From Candidatus Melainabacteria bacterium (GTDB taxonomy: Bacteria; Cyanobacteriota; Vampirovibrionia; Obscuribacterales; Obscuribacteraceae), in NCBI GenBank assembly GCA_003153555.1, contig PLZS01000048.1:62001-126000 (forward strand): 64,000 nt of DNA, in the 5' to 3' direction. A program made the translations under genes and the position numbers. Shown one piece after another: positions 47,244-57,496 of this stretch (position 1 is the stretch's first letter; every line of letters begins with the position of its first letter). A model generated the notes under the pieces. The model did no database searches. It had not been told where the DNA came from and saw only the letters and a program-made list of their open reading frames with translations.

Positions 47244-48119
47244 ATGGATGTTTATCTAGTTGATGGTACGTACGAATTGTTTCGGCACTATTTTGCTTTG
47301 CCTCAGTCCCTAGACGTTAATGGTCAGGAGATTGCAGCGGTACGAGGCGTGCTTGCTTCCATATTGTCTATGCTAAGTCGAGGCGCAACTCATATCGGTG
47401 TTGCTACGGATCATGTGATTGAATCGTTCCGCAACGAGCTTTACCCCTATTACAAGACGGGCGAAGGGGTGCCAACAGAACTAATGTCTCAATTCCCCAT
47501 CCTGGAAGAAGCGTTAGAGGCGATGGGTGTGGTTGTCTGGCCGATGATCGAATTTGAGGCTGACGATGCATTGGCTGCAGCTGCAGTTAAGGCAGGAGAA
47601 GATAGCAGTGTAGATAGAGTAATCATTTGCACTCCTGACAAAGATCTTAGTCAATGTGTAGTCGGCGAGAGGATTGTGCAACTTGATCGACGACGGGACG
47701 TTATCCGCGATGAAGCAGGTGTAATCGACAAATTCGGAGTGAAACCGACATCGATTCCCGACTACTTGGCCGTTGTTGGTGACACCGCAGATGGTTTTCC
47801 TGGTTTGCCTGGGTGGGGTGCTAAAGCAGCGGCATCAGTTCTTTCTCTGTATCCTCACTTAGAAGATATTCCGAAGGATGCTCAACTGTGGAACTCATCC
47901 ATCCGCAATAGTAAAAAGCTCGCTCCTACTTTATTCAATGCTTGGGATGATGCAATTTTGTTTCGTACACTTGCTACGTTGCGACTCGACGTGAATGTCT
48001 TCGACACAGTAAACGATCTCCGTTGGCTGGGACCTCGCCCGGAATTTGAGGCGCTCTGTAGGCGAATGAGGGCTGCGGATATTCTTCGGCGGGCAGCCGC
48101 ACTGAATTTAAGTATGTAG
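47244..48119 (+). CDS. stand-alone 5'-3' exonuclease (FEN/PolI N-terminal-like)
   Basis: VYLVDGTYELFRHYFALP, ESFRNELYPYYKTGEGVPTEL, EFEADDALAAAAVKA, IICTPDKDLSQCV, DYLAVVGDTADGFPGLPGWGAKAAASVL. Confidence 0.93.
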   Translation: MDVYLVDGTYELFRHYFALPQSLDVNGQEIAAVRGVLASILSMLSRGATHIGVATDHVIESFRNELYPYYKTGEGVPTELMSQFPILEEALEAMGVVVWPMIEFEADDALAAAAVKAGEDSSVDRVIICTPDKDLSQCVVGERIVQLDRRRDVIRDEAGVIDKFGVKPTSIPDYLAVVGDTADGFPGLPGWGAKAAASVLSLYPHLEDIPKDAQLWNSSIRNSKKLAPTLFNAWDDAILFRTLATLRLDVNVFDTVNDLRWLGPRPEFEALCRRMRAADILRRAAALNLSM

Positions 48120-48330
48120 GCGCGAGCTCGGTTCTAGCATACTTTGGCAGGCACCACAAGTGGTGCTATAGTCGCTCTTCATTTGAGATGATTTGCCCCG
48201 TTCACCGAGCTGACTAGCCCAATCGTTAACTGACCGTTTGGACATCTCTTAATCCGGTTTCTTTACGTACTATCCCCAATGACTAAGTCTACCGATAGAA
48301 CTACTATGTCTTTACTCAGCGGGTAATCTT

Positions 48331-49053
48331 ATGGGATTAGAGGCAAATATCAAACAGCCATTGGAGTCGCAGATTGGCACCCAATCGCCGGTTCACGATC
48401 TGGCCAGGCAGGAATCCGGCCCATCATCGATTTGGCAATCGGCCTACGAGCATAAAATCGAAGTCGGTTTGGGTGTGGCCGCTCTTACCGGGGTCTCCCT
48501 ATACCTGACCAAGGGAAGGATAGCTAACCTGTTCGCACCCCGGTCGCAGGAGGTCTTGGTGGTGGAAGCTGCCCCTTTCATAGCCAAAGCTATGAAAGAG
48601 TCCCTAGAGTCCGTCGGACATAAAGTCACTTGGATCACTGAGATTGATAAGCTGCGTCCGCTTACTGGACTAACTGAGGATGGCACTGCGGTATCCCTTA
48701 AATTAAACCGATTTCATACGGCTTTCATCGACCCAAATCACGTTACAGAAAAGGCGATTAATTTCGACCAGCTGGCTCCATTTTTCCACAGGGGAAATGT
48801 TCGAACAATTGGCACGAGTGTTATGAAAGGAGTTAATAAAGAGATGCTTGCCAGCGGTTTAGACATTGCTGCCAGCAAAACTACAGTGCTCACCTCTCTA
48901 GTCGGCAAGACGTTGGACCTTCAACAAGCTGTGCGTGCGCCAGGTAAGGTTCAAGCCGTGCTCTCTACACTTGAAGGGAAGATTAACACGGCAGAATTGG
49001 CTGACATTCGAGCGCGCACTAACGAGCTTATGACCAAGTTCATGCTCAATTAA
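48331..49053 (+). CDS. hypothetical protein with one hydrophobic segment
   Basis: 240-aa ORF, ATG start, coding-like composition. Confidence 0.65.
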   Translation: MGLEANIKQPLESQIGTQSPVHDLARQESGPSSIWQSAYEHKIEVGLGVAALTGVSLYLTKGRIANLFAPRSQEVLVVEAAPFIAKAMKESLESVGHKVTWITEIDKLRPLTGLTEDGTAVSLKLNRFHTAFIDPNHVTEKAINFDQLAPFFHRGNVRTIGTSVMKGVNKEMLASGLDIAASKTTVLTSLVGKTLDLQQAVRAPGKVQAVLSTLEGKINTAELADIRARTNELMTKFMLN

Positions 49054-49073
49054 GTCTGCTGCTTAAAACTCAT

Positions 49074-49089
49074 CAACCGTTAACGGTTG
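49074..49089. repeat. perfect 16-bp palindrome CAACCGTTAACGGTTG
   Basis: Same motif family as the 16.3-kb cluster, with the shared right flank GAGCGT. Confidence 0.95.
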
Positions 49090-49241
49090 AGCGTCAAAGG
49101 GTTCCTTCTGTTGATGACACCACCAGCGCTACCATATGAATCAGAGGGTATGATAGGCAACATTAGATTCAGATAAATCCTATCGAACCTTAAACGACCA
49201 ATACGAATGCATGGCGCGCCGAAGCAGCAAAATCGAATTAA

Positions 49242-49688
49242 TCAAGCGAATTTGAAAGAAATCGCCACTGTTTCACCGTAGTCGCCGGGAATGGTTGTGA
49301 CACGAAATTGAACGTCAGAGCCGCTGATTTTAAGAACAGCCTTTTTGTCTTGGGGTTTAGATGTTTCGTTGATGTTTAGACCAGCGATCACTTTATAGCA
49401 AAAGACCAATTCTAAGTGCACAGGTTTGGGCAATTTTGACTCGAGCAAGAGCTCGCGATTCTTGAGATAGCGCAAAATTGTGTGTTCTTCATCAGGCTCA
49501 ACATGCATGTCAGAACATCGAATGTCGATGGCTTTGGAGATCAATTCATTGGCTAGAAGCATCAGGGAGGCATCTTGACCCGTGACAAAGCTCTCCTCTT
49601 CAGGGACCGACTGAGTTGGTAATGTTTCCACTTTGCTCGGAGGTGATTCTGCGGCTGTCATCGTGCTGGATCTCCATTCCCTTCTCAA
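49242..49688 (-). CDS. isolated GspE/PilB N2-like domain without ATPase core
   Basis: LLANELISKAIDIRCSDMHVEPDEEHTILRYLKNRELLLESKLPKPVHLELVFCYKVIAGLNINETSKPQDKKAVLKISGSDVQFRVTTIPGDYGETVAISF; ORF ends before the Walker A region. Confidence 0.8.
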   Translation of the reverse strand: MRREWRSSTMTAAESPPSKVETLPTQSVPEEESFVTGQDASLMLLANELISKAIDIRCSDMHVEPDEEHTILRYLKNRELLLESKLPKPVHLELVFCYKVIAGLNINETSKPQDKKAVLKISGSDVQFRVTTIPGDYGETVAISFKFA

Positions 49689-49951
49689 GTTTTAGTAGTT
49701 TGCCCTTGAAGACCTTAGCTTGTGGCCAGGCTGCTAAGGCATCCGGAAGGTTCTTGCTCTTTCTGCCATTTCTGCAGAAAACAGTTCCCTATATATACTT
49801 GCCCCAAAACACTAGCTTGGTCACTACCCAAATAAGGGATTGTGGCGCTAGCTTAGTCGGTATTTCAGTCGTAAATGTGCCTTAAATAACTAGAGTTCGG
49901 TTTTCGCGCGAATTCTTAAATCCAAAAGATAACCTTCGGGAGGTCCTCAAC

Positions 49952-50983
49952 TTAATTGAGGTTGTCCATTAGATCTCGCGCTTGACCATCCTTACGCAGT
50001 TTTTTCAGGGCCCGGCATTCTATTTGCCTAACACGCTCTCTGGAAACTCCCAAAATCTGTGACAACTCTTCCAGACTTTTGGGAGAATCGCAGTCCAACC
50101 CATACCGAAGTTTGATGATGTCTTGTTCGCGGGAACTTAAGCGCGATAATAAAATGGTCACATGCCTGCTAAGTAGTCGTTCCTCCGCTACTGTTTCAGG
50201 GTGGGGTAGCGACTTGTCTTCAATCATGTCAGCGAGCAGGGTTTCGGATTCATCGCGCAATTTACTATCCAACGAAAGAAGCTCTCTGAAAGCACCAATC
50301 GTCAGCATTACTTTTTCCCGACTCAATCCAGAACGCACCACAATTTCATCCATTGTAGGCTTACGCCCCATTTCCTCTACCATTAACCGCACCAACTTTC
50401 GTAACTTGCTCATGCTTTCGCCGACGTGGACTGGCACGCGAATGCCACGGGATTTGTCTGCCAAAGCTCTGGTTATGGCTTGGCGAATCCACCAGGTAGC
50501 GTAGGTCGAGAACTTATATCCGCGCTCAGGATCAAACTTTTCCACGGCACGGATTAAACCGAGACCGCCTTCCTGAATTAGATCCTGAAAGCTTAAGCCG
50601 CGATTGTTGTATCGCTTCGCAATACTCACAACTAATCTCAAATTGGACTGAATCAATCTTCTTCGAGCCTCTAGATCACCGTCTCGAACCGCGCGTCCTA
50701 GCTCGATCTCCTCTGTGCCATTGAGCAGCTTGTGCCGACCGATCTCGCGCAAATAGATTTTCAGCGAATCTTCTTCTAAGGGAGCGGGCTCTTCTGTTTC
50801 AACTACAGGTACATCCTCAACTGGATCGGGTGTGGCAGTGGCTCCCTCATCTTCGAAATCAATGAGGTCTTCAAAATCTTCACCTTGTGTCTCGCGGCAC
50901 ACCGTGGCCGTGTGTCTCGTAGACCGAGTCTCTTTTTTTACTGATCGCTTCATTATCAAAATGGTTACCCTCGAATTTTGCAA
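49952..50983 (-). CDS. RNA polymerase sigma-70 family factor (RpoD/SigA-like)
   Basis: [117 protein letters not shown]. Confidence 0.96.
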   Translation of the reverse strand: MQNSRVTILIMKRSVKKETRSTRHTATVCRETQGEDFEDLIDFEDEGATATPDPVEDVPVVETEEPAPLEEDSLKIYLREIGRHKLLNGTEEIELGRAVRDGDLEARRRLIQSNLRLVVSIAKRYNNRGLSFQDLIQEGGLGLIRAVEKFDPERGYKFSTYATWWIRQAITRALADKSRGIRVPVHVGESMSKLRKLVRLMVEEMGRKPTMDEIVVRSGLSREKVMLTIGAFRELLSLDSKLRDESETLLADMIEDKSLPHPETVAEERLLSRHVTILLSRLSSREQDIIKLRYGLDCDSPKSLEELSQILGVSRERVRQIECRALKKLRKDGQARDLMDNLN

Positions 50984-51255
50984 GACAAATCAAGCTAAGA
51001 CAGGCATGTAGTCGCCCGATTAGTCTGGGAGCAGCCTCACAGCACGCATTAACCGCGCGTTGCCTTCTTAAAAGCCAAATTCCAACCTATTCATAGGAGG
51101 ACGAAAGCCGCTGCATCTTTTGATTATGCCCAAGCAGTATTTCCGAAACCAGATTGCTGTGGATCACTTTCAGTTTAGTAACTAAAATATACAAATCCAA
51201 GAACGTTGAAGATTGTCAATTCATGACCTTCTCTCTCAAACAGCGGCTGTGCCCT

Positions 51256-53274
51256 TTACCGATATTCTGGCTGCAGTTCGCCGTATTCGTCGATAAGCAG
51301 CTGTCTAACGTATTCCAGATCTATGCGAAGTTCATCCATATTCGCATAACGAGCAGCAGGGTCCTTCTGCAAGGTTCTGAAGATCACTTGTTCTAATGCC
51401 GGCGGAATGAAGATGTCTGGACGCATTATTTGTGGCTGCTGAGGCATTTCATGAATATGTTTAAAAATGGTTTGCACCGAATTGGCACCAAGGAACGGTG
51501 CTTTTCCGGTGATCGCTTCGTACATGACACATCCGAGCGAGTAAATGTCGGAGCGGGCATCAAGTGCAATTCCCATGCACTGCTCTGGGCTCATGTATAA
51601 AGGGCTGCCGACGAGGTCGCCGGTTTGGGTTAATTCTTGAGTGCTAAGAACGTCACTGGCGATTACTTTGGCGATACCGAAGTCAACAATGCGAATGAAG
51701 TCTTGTCCGTCGTCGGAAGCAGCAAGAATCATATTGCTTGGTTTAATATCCCGATGGATCACACCCCGTTTGTGCGCATGAGCAAGTGCGTCGCTCGATT
51801 GAATAAATATATTGCAAAAACGAACCACCGAAAGTGGACCGCATCCACTGATTTCTTGTTGCAAATTCGTTCCTTCTATGAGGTCCATTACAAGGAACGG
51901 AATCTTGCTTGGGGTCAATCCGAAGTCATGAACTACGACCAGATTTGGATGTTTCAGAGCGCTGGCCGCTCTTGCTTCTTGTTCGAATCGAAGCACATTT
52001 ATCTGTTCTTTGGCCAGATGAGGATGCAGCGTTTTCACGGCGAGCTTTGCCCCTGTCATGGCGTGCTGAGCTTTATAGATCACGCCCATGCCACCTTGGC
52101 TGACAACCGAGAGGACTAAATATCGGTCTGGCAAATCTAGTATCGGAGCTTCTGCAGACTGCGGTGCGGATAGGAGTTTTGGTTCTGGCAAAGAGAGATC
52201 TGCCTCTTTTTTTTCTTGCTCTGGCTCGGGCACTTTGCTCGTGTGGCAATTAATTAAATGCTGCATTAGAATGGCTACAACCAAGGCTGGATCACGCTTG
52301 TCGTTGCCGACGCGATTTGAGTAGCGGTAATGGGCGTAGGCCAGTCTGCGGCGGTCAAGAACAAATTCCCAAAAATTTTGTAAACTATCGGCTGCGTCTT
52401 TCGATGATGGAATGCGAAACTCTGGAATTTTAGGCAGTGTCTTAAACAGGACAAAGCGATCGAGAAGAATAGCTGCAACGTAACAAGAGACAAAGAGAAC
52501 TATAGTGATATAGCCATTCCCAGTGATCCAATTAAGAACATTGGCGCTCAAGTCAGTGCGCGATGAAGCATAATTGTTTATCGCATGATCGATGATCGCC
52601 CAGGCAATTCCAAAGGGCGCCAATATGAACAGGCTCTTTTTGTGATGACGCCGCATTAGTGCAAGCCCGATGGTGCCTGCTGCCAAGCCAGTCCAAATTG
52701 AATGACCGGCGATCATTCGTCCATTAATAACTTCGGCGGAAGGCAACCAGAGCACTTGGGTTTGCCAGGCTGCGGCGTGCATGAAAGCGTCTTCGACGAA
52801 GGCAAAACCTGCACCACAGGCTACACCTAGCAACAGCACATCGGTTGCTCCCAAAGTTAACGAGCTAAATTTTCTGCCGCGCCAAAGCAAAATTACAACT
52901 GGAACGATCTTCAGAATCTCTTCTACGGTTGCTTGAAAGAAAGGCACTAACGGATTTTCAACGCCCAATGCTTTGGACATTTCAGCTCCAGCTGACCCAG
53001 CTATACCCATCATAAAACCGCCGCATAAAATGATAGTACATATGGTGGCAATCGGCACTGTCGTGGTGGCCCGTGAAATGATCATCATCGGAATGACGAA
53101 AGCGGTGTTGTACGCAAGTGCTATAAGAGCTTGGGGACCGGTTCGAATGCATGTCCACAATATCCAGACTGCAATGGATAACCAAAAAACAACTGAACGC
53201 ACTTGCAAACGGCTTCGACCAAGGGGGATAGTTCCCCAAGTGTTTGCCAGTTTGAGTTCAGGATTGGCTGTCAC
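51256..53274 (-). CDS. fusion: N-terminal PrsW-like intramembrane protease + C-terminal Ser/Thr protein kinase
   Basis: PrsW motifs VEEILKIVPVVILL, CGAGFAFVEDAFMHAA, MIAGHSIWTGLAAGTIG; kinase YLVLSVVSQGGMGVIYKAQHAMTGAKLAVKTL, GVIHRDIKPSNMIL, IRIVDFGIAKV, GSPLYMSPEQ. Confidence 0.9.
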   Translation of the reverse strand: MTANPELKLANTWGTIPLGRSRLQVRSVVFWLSIAVWILWTCIRTGPQALIALAYNTAFVIPMMIISRATTTVPIATICTIILCGGFMMGIAGSAGAEMSKALGVENPLVPFFQATVEEILKIVPVVILLWRGRKFSSLTLGATDVLLLGVACGAGFAFVEDAFMHAAAWQTQVLWLPSAEVINGRMIAGHSIWTGLAAGTIGLALMRRHHKKSLFILAPFGIAWAIIDHAINNYASSRTDLSANVLNWITGNGYITIVLFVSCYVAAILLDRFVLFKTLPKIPEFRIPSSKDAADSLQNFWEFVLDRRRLAYAHYRYSNRVGNDKRDPALVVAILMQHLINCHTSKVPEPEQEKKEADLSLPEPKLLSAPQSAEAPILDLPDRYLVLSVVSQGGMGVIYKAQHAMTGAKLAVKTLHPHLAKEQINVLRFEQEARAASALKHPNLVVVHDFGLTPSKIPFLVMDLIEGTNLQQEISGCGPLSVVRFCNIFIQSSDALAHAHKRGVIHRDIKPSNMILAASDDGQDFIRIVDFGIAKVIASDVLSTQELTQTGDLVGSPLYMSPEQCMGIALDARSDIYSLGCVMYEAITGKAPFLGANSVQTIFKHIHEMPQQPQIMRPDIFIPPALEQVIFRTLQKDPAARYANMDELRIDLEYVRQLLIDEYGELQPEYR

Positions 53275-53275
53275 C

Positions 53276-53617
53276 TCAGTCTCCGCCTATCTTAAGAGAA
53301 GCGGTACCGGATTGCGGTCGTTTTGCTGAATCTATTTGGCTCGGACCCTTCGCTTCTTCGAAGGCAATCAAAGCGTAGTCGCTAGCGTTGGCGGGACCCT
53401 CTCTAGTTAAGTCAGTGGCATCGGCTGACTTCGCGACGAGCTGCGAATAAGCAGTTTGATATTTCTTCAGCGCCATGTTTGGGTCGCGTGGAAAGCCAGC
53501 TGGGTCACGATCCATCTTCGCGCCTCGTGATCTGCAGGCCAGAGCGAGTGCGGCAACAGCCGCGGCTATGGCTCCTATTAGTCCGGCGTTGCCAACCTTG
53601 TCTGCGACATCGTGCAA
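53276..53617 (-). CDS. small hypothetical membrane protein
   Basis: 113 aa, AGLIGAIAAAVAALALACRSR hydrophobic segment. Confidence 0.55.
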   Translation of the reverse strand: MHDVADKVGNAGLIGAIAAAVAALALACRSRGAKMDRDPAGFPRDPNMALKKYQTAYSQLVAKSADATDLTREGPANASDYALIAFEEAKGPSQIDSAKRPQSGTASLKIGGD

Positions 53618-53700
53618 CTCGTTATAACCTCTTTGAATAAGTGATGAATTTTAACACGCGTAAAACGAGCTCAGGTCTTAGAGCTGGGCTTCCGATCAAT

Positions 53701-54741
53701 TCAATTTGAATGTCGCAGAAAAAAGTCGGTAATCAGCTCAGTAGCATCTATATCGCCGCTGGTCTTGCCTAACAAATCGCGCGGACCACTGTAGAAAGCA
53801 CCTGGCCACGTGTGTCCGCCGCCTTGGATTGAATACAGAATAACCTCGCTGTTGTATGCCCCGAAGGTCTCTCGCTTGACGCGCGTTCCATCGCGCGGAT
53901 CTTTGTCTGGTTCATTGGTCGTGTATGGACTGATTGAGCATTGATTGTGCCTGCACCAAAAATCCACAGCTTCCCGCTCGGTCATTAAGCCGCCCATCTT
54001 TGCTATTGGTACACTCAATTCGCCTAATCCGCTCAATCCTACAGCGTCCCCTAGTTTGCCCAAAGTGGCGTTGTGGTCGCTATCTTCCGAAGGTACAAGT
54101 GGATCTTCAGAGCCGATGAAAAAAATCGCCGGCATCTTTCTCGTTGCCGCGCAATGCGAGGCTGTGACGTCCATCATGGATGCCGCGACAACGGCTATCG
54201 CAGCTAATTTGTCAGGCATATCACAGGCCAATCTCTCTGTGAAATATCCGCCGTTAGACATACCCACTGCGTAAATTCGACGGCTATCGATGTTTACCGT
54301 TCTGGACAGATTGCTAATCAAATCGGTGATGAAGCGCACATCATCAGGACCCCCACTGTATGAAGTTTGCCATCTGCCTCCAAGTCCATCCGGATAAACT
54401 ACAACAAAGTTCTTTCGATCGCCGAGGACATCGAATCTGGTTAGTGGTGACATGATTTGACCGTTCATGTGCAGCCCATGAAAAACCATGACCAGGGGCA
54501 TGGGCTTTTTGCGGTCGTAAGAAGCCGGCACATGGACGAGGTATGTGCGTGGAGCGCCATCAGAGCTAACTGTTTGCTTAAAATCATAGGACCGTCGAGC
54601 TGGCGCGGTTTGGGCGGCGCATTCTCGTGGACTAATAACACTGGTAATCAGTGCGCACGCTAATAAGCGACAAAATATTTGCTTTCTTGCTAAACATTGC
54701 ATAGACAGATTATTCCAAGTGCGTTGACTGGTTAACCTCAA
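53701..54741 (-). CDS. polyhydroxybutyrate depolymerase / LpqC-like secreted esterase
   Basis: RTYLVHVPASYDRKKPMPLVMVFHGLHMNG; RIYAVGMSNGGYFTERLACDMPDKLAAIAVVAASM; GGGHTWPG. Confidence 0.9.
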   Translation of the reverse strand: MRLTSQRTWNNLSMQCLARKQIFCRLLACALITSVISPRECAAQTAPARRSYDFKQTVSSDGAPRTYLVHVPASYDRKKPMPLVMVFHGLHMNGQIMSPLTRFDVLGDRKNFVVVYPDGLGGRWQTSYSGGPDDVRFITDLISNLSRTVNIDSRRIYAVGMSNGGYFTERLACDMPDKLAAIAVVAASMMDVTASHCAATRKMPAIFFIGSEDPLVPSEDSDHNATLGKLGDAVGLSGLGELSVPIAKMGGLMTEREAVDFWCRHNQCSISPYTTNEPDKDPRDGTRVKRETFGAYNSEVILYSIQGGGHTWPGAFYSGPRDLLGKTSGDIDATELITDFFLRHSN

Positions 54742-54752
54742 GGAGGATAGTT

Positions 54753-55451
54753 ATGGCGAGTCGGAAAAGTTCAACAATGGCTCTGTTGGCTTTGTGTTTG
54801 ATTGGATGGAGTGGGGCGCGGGCTGACGAGACAGTTCCCTCAGCGACTCAGACCCCAGCTCTGGTATCGCCTGTCACGCCAGAGGCGACTCCGGCTATGA
54901 CACCCGCTGCTGCCACGCCTGTGACTCCCGTAGATCCTCTCCCTGTGGCAGCACCTTTAGCTAAACCAGCCCTGCCATCAGACCCCACCGCGTTGCTCTA
55001 CGCCGATAATGTGGCGCCAGGGCCATACGAGGCCAAAAGGAAATTGCTACTGGCCAGCATTAAGATGGCCAAAAAACAGGGTTTTGGTATCACTGTCTAT
55101 TTGAATGAGCTGAATAAAGTTGAAGATCAAATTAAACAAGGTAATTCCGGGCCACAACTGGAAGCGAGAGTCGATTCAATTGCCGATGGCTTGCAAGATC
55201 AATTGAAACGCAGTCAAATACTAAAAACTCAGCGCCCCGCTGGATCATCATCGGCATCTCATTATACTCAAGTGTCGACGGATTCCGGTGCTGGTCATCC
55301 GCGCCGATCCACTGATGCGATCATCAACGAACTGCGACAAAAATATGGTGACAAAATTCCTGGCGGTCTTGGTGGACTCGATGGTGATTTGAAAGAAAAG
55401 CTCATGAAGAGTGATGTTGCGAAGGAATATTTGAAAAAAATGCAACAATAG
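54753..55451 (+). CDS. exported Pro/Ala-rich hypothetical protein
   Basis: Signal peptide; ATG preceded by AAGGAGGA; P/A/T-rich linker then helical region. Confidence 0.75.
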   Translation: MASRKSSTMALLALCLIGWSGARADETVPSATQTPALVSPVTPEATPAMTPAAATPVTPVDPLPVAAPLAKPALPSDPTALLYADNVAPGPYEAKRKLLLASIKMAKKQGFGITVYLNELNKVEDQIKQGNSGPQLEARVDSIADGLQDQLKRSQILKTQRPAGSSSASHYTQVSTDSGAGHPRRSTDAIINELRQKYGDKIPGGLGGLDGDLKEKLMKSDVAKEYLKKMQQ

Positions 55452-55452
55452 A

Positions 55453-56910
55453 CTAAAGCTTTTGAAAGTCTATGAACCCTTTCGCCGGATTGGTGGATAC
55501 CAATCGCACCTTGATTTTATCGCCGACATCGACGCCTTGCTGTCCCTTCACGAGCCGACCTTCAGCGGATGGTTTGGAAATGCGTATATAAGTACCGTCT
55601 TCCTTGACACCAGTGACGATACCTTTAAACACTTGACCAATTTTATCGCTCAGCAGTACCGCGGCGGCAGCCTTTCTGATAAAGCGTTCAACTCTGTTGG
55701 CAGCGCTGGCCATTTCTGTGCAATGTGCAGCGATCTGTTCTAGTTCATCTTGTGAATATGGACTGGGCGTGTTATAGATTACACTTTTAAGCAGCCGCTG
55801 GGTGACTAGATCAGGATAGCGCCGATTTGGCGCTGTTGAATGTGTATAATCTTGCACTGCCAGTCCAAAGTGTCCGTCATGGCTGTCTCCTGACTTTACC
55901 ACCACGTATTCGCCAGGACCTAACAGTTTAACAATGGTCAAAGATAAGTCTGGGAAGTGTTCAGGATCGGTGGATTTTCTGCGCACAAGAAATTCTGATA
56001 GGGCTTTTGGATCTGGTGCCTCCGGTAACGTGTATCCAAGTTCGCTAGCAATTTCGACGATCTTAGGCCAGCGTTTTGGTTCTTTAACTATTCGCCTTAT
56101 CGAATAGGTGCCCTTTTGATCTAACAGTACTGCCATAGCTGTGTTTGCTGTGACCATAAGATTTTCGATCAAATCTCGGGCAGAGTTATGATCGGTTGTT
56201 ACGATGTCTACAACTTTTCCATTTACAGCAACAGGCGTGGCTTCAATAGTTGAAAGATTGAGGGCACCGTTTTGAACTCGCACGTCATTAAGCAATTCGG
56301 AACATTCTTGTTGCATTCTAAGTTGATCTGCTAGACCTTCGACCGCTATCTTATCGGGTAAATTTTCAGTGCTGTCTAACCACGGACCGATGTCGGGATA
56401 AGCCAGTTTGGCGTGATTTCTGACAAGGGCCCGATACAAATCTGTGGAACTAACTTTTCCTGCTTTATCGACCACCAAATCGATTATGATCGCCAGTCGA
56501 TCGACATTCGGCAAAAGTGAGCTGATGTCAAACGACAGCTTTTCGGGCAACATGGGGTACGTCATGATGCCCATGTAGACAGATGTTGTGTTGAGTTTTG
56601 CCAGTTGATCAACTGCAGAGTCTTTGATTACATAGGCATCGACATCTGCGATGCCTATTAACAGTCTCATATTGCCGTCCGGAAGCCGTTCAGACCACTC
56701 TATCTGGTCTAAGTCTTGAGATTCTCTGTTGTCGATAGAAGACCAGAGCAACTTTCTCAAATCCTTGGTGCCACAGTCACCGGTTGGAGGATTTGATTTC
56801 AATTTCTTGAGCTGTTCCAAAACTGTGGCTGGGAGGTCAGGAGCAAAGCCTGCTTCTATCATTGCGTCATGAGCCATGGCGCCCAAGTCTACGTGATTTA
56901 TTTTTGACAT
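55453..56910 (-). CDS. RNB-domain exoribonuclease (RNase II/R family)
   Basis: SSIDNRESQDLDQIEWSERL, IADVDAYVIKDSAVDQLAKLNTTSVYMGIMTYPMLPEKLSFDISSLLPNVDRLAI; HSTAPNRRYPDLVTQRLL; C-terminal S1-like strand region. Confidence 0.93.
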   Translation of the reverse strand: MSKINHVDLGAMAHDAMIEAGFAPDLPATVLEQLKKLKSNPPTGDCGTKDLRKLLWSSIDNRESQDLDQIEWSERLPDGNMRLLIGIADVDAYVIKDSAVDQLAKLNTTSVYMGIMTYPMLPEKLSFDISSLLPNVDRLAIIIDLVVDKAGKVSSTDLYRALVRNHAKLAYPDIGPWLDSTENLPDKIAVEGLADQLRMQQECSELLNDVRVQNGALNLSTIEATPVAVNGKVVDIVTTDHNSARDLIENLMVTANTAMAVLLDQKGTYSIRRIVKEPKRWPKIVEIASELGYTLPEAPDPKALSEFLVRRKSTDPEHFPDLSLTIVKLLGPGEYVVVKSGDSHDGHFGLAVQDYTHSTAPNRRYPDLVTQRLLKSVIYNTPSPYSQDELEQIAAHCTEMASAANRVERFIRKAAAAVLLSDKIGQVFKGIVTGVKEDGTYIRISKPSAEGRLVKGQQGVDVGDKIKVRLVSTNPAKGFIDFQKL

Positions 56911-56986
56911 TTACTTAGCTGTGGGTGGGAGTCATGATTATTGCATTTAAAATCAATCCAGAGCCGCTCGAGCTCCACACTGCATT

Positions 56987-57310
56987 TTAAGCGAAGTCAA
57001 ACACTTCCAACTGTCGAGCTTCTGGCAAACTGATTAGGCGCCCTTTCCCGAGAGTGCCACCGATTCCAGATGAGCTCCAATCGCATCCTTTCGTGTTGTC
57101 AAAGCGACCAATGCATTCTTGATATGCCAATTGTTCGTCTAAACCTTTCGTCCTGAAATCTTCCAGCGTCGAAACATTGCCGCATTTAGGACAGCAGAAT
57201 CGTGCCTGCTCAAGGGCCCCATAACGCTTGTTTGCTTCTTCCAACCATTCGTCTAAAGTTTGATTGATCATCATTGCTCCGTGATTAGGACGGATTTCAT
57301 ACGTCAACAC
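56987..57310 (-). CDS. VVA0879-like small zinc-ribbon-like protein
   Basis: CCPKCGNVSTLEDFRTKGLDEQLAYQECIGRFDNTKGCDWSSSGIGGTLGKGR. Confidence 0.65.
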   Translation of the reverse strand: MLTYEIRPNHGAMMINQTLDEWLEEANKRYGALEQARFCCPKCGNVSTLEDFRTKGLDEQLAYQECIGRFDNTKGCDWSSSGIGGTLGKGRLISLPEARQLEVFDFA

Positions 57311-57496
57311 CTATTGTTCCAGGGGTTATTGATGTCTTTTAACACATGCCCGTGAAATAGGCTTCGATAACAGATCAAGGTCGGGTCGGTGGTGATAGCG
57401 TTCTTAGAAAGCGTTGCCACGTCAAGCCTTGCGAGTTCGCTGAGTGACAGCGGGTAAAATGACTGAGCTATTAATTAGTATTACAGCTGGTGCCGC

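Noticed and set aside
51637-52119. 160-aa + ORF antisense to the PrsW-kinase gene
   Set aside because: Entirely opposite conserved kinase motifs; no signal of its own.
9507-53274. Assembling GGDEF, MshEN and GspE-N2 proteins into one c-di-GMP/pilus system
   Set aside because: Genes are 10-25 kb apart, on different strands, and the GGDEF is degenerate; linkage is not supported by this window.
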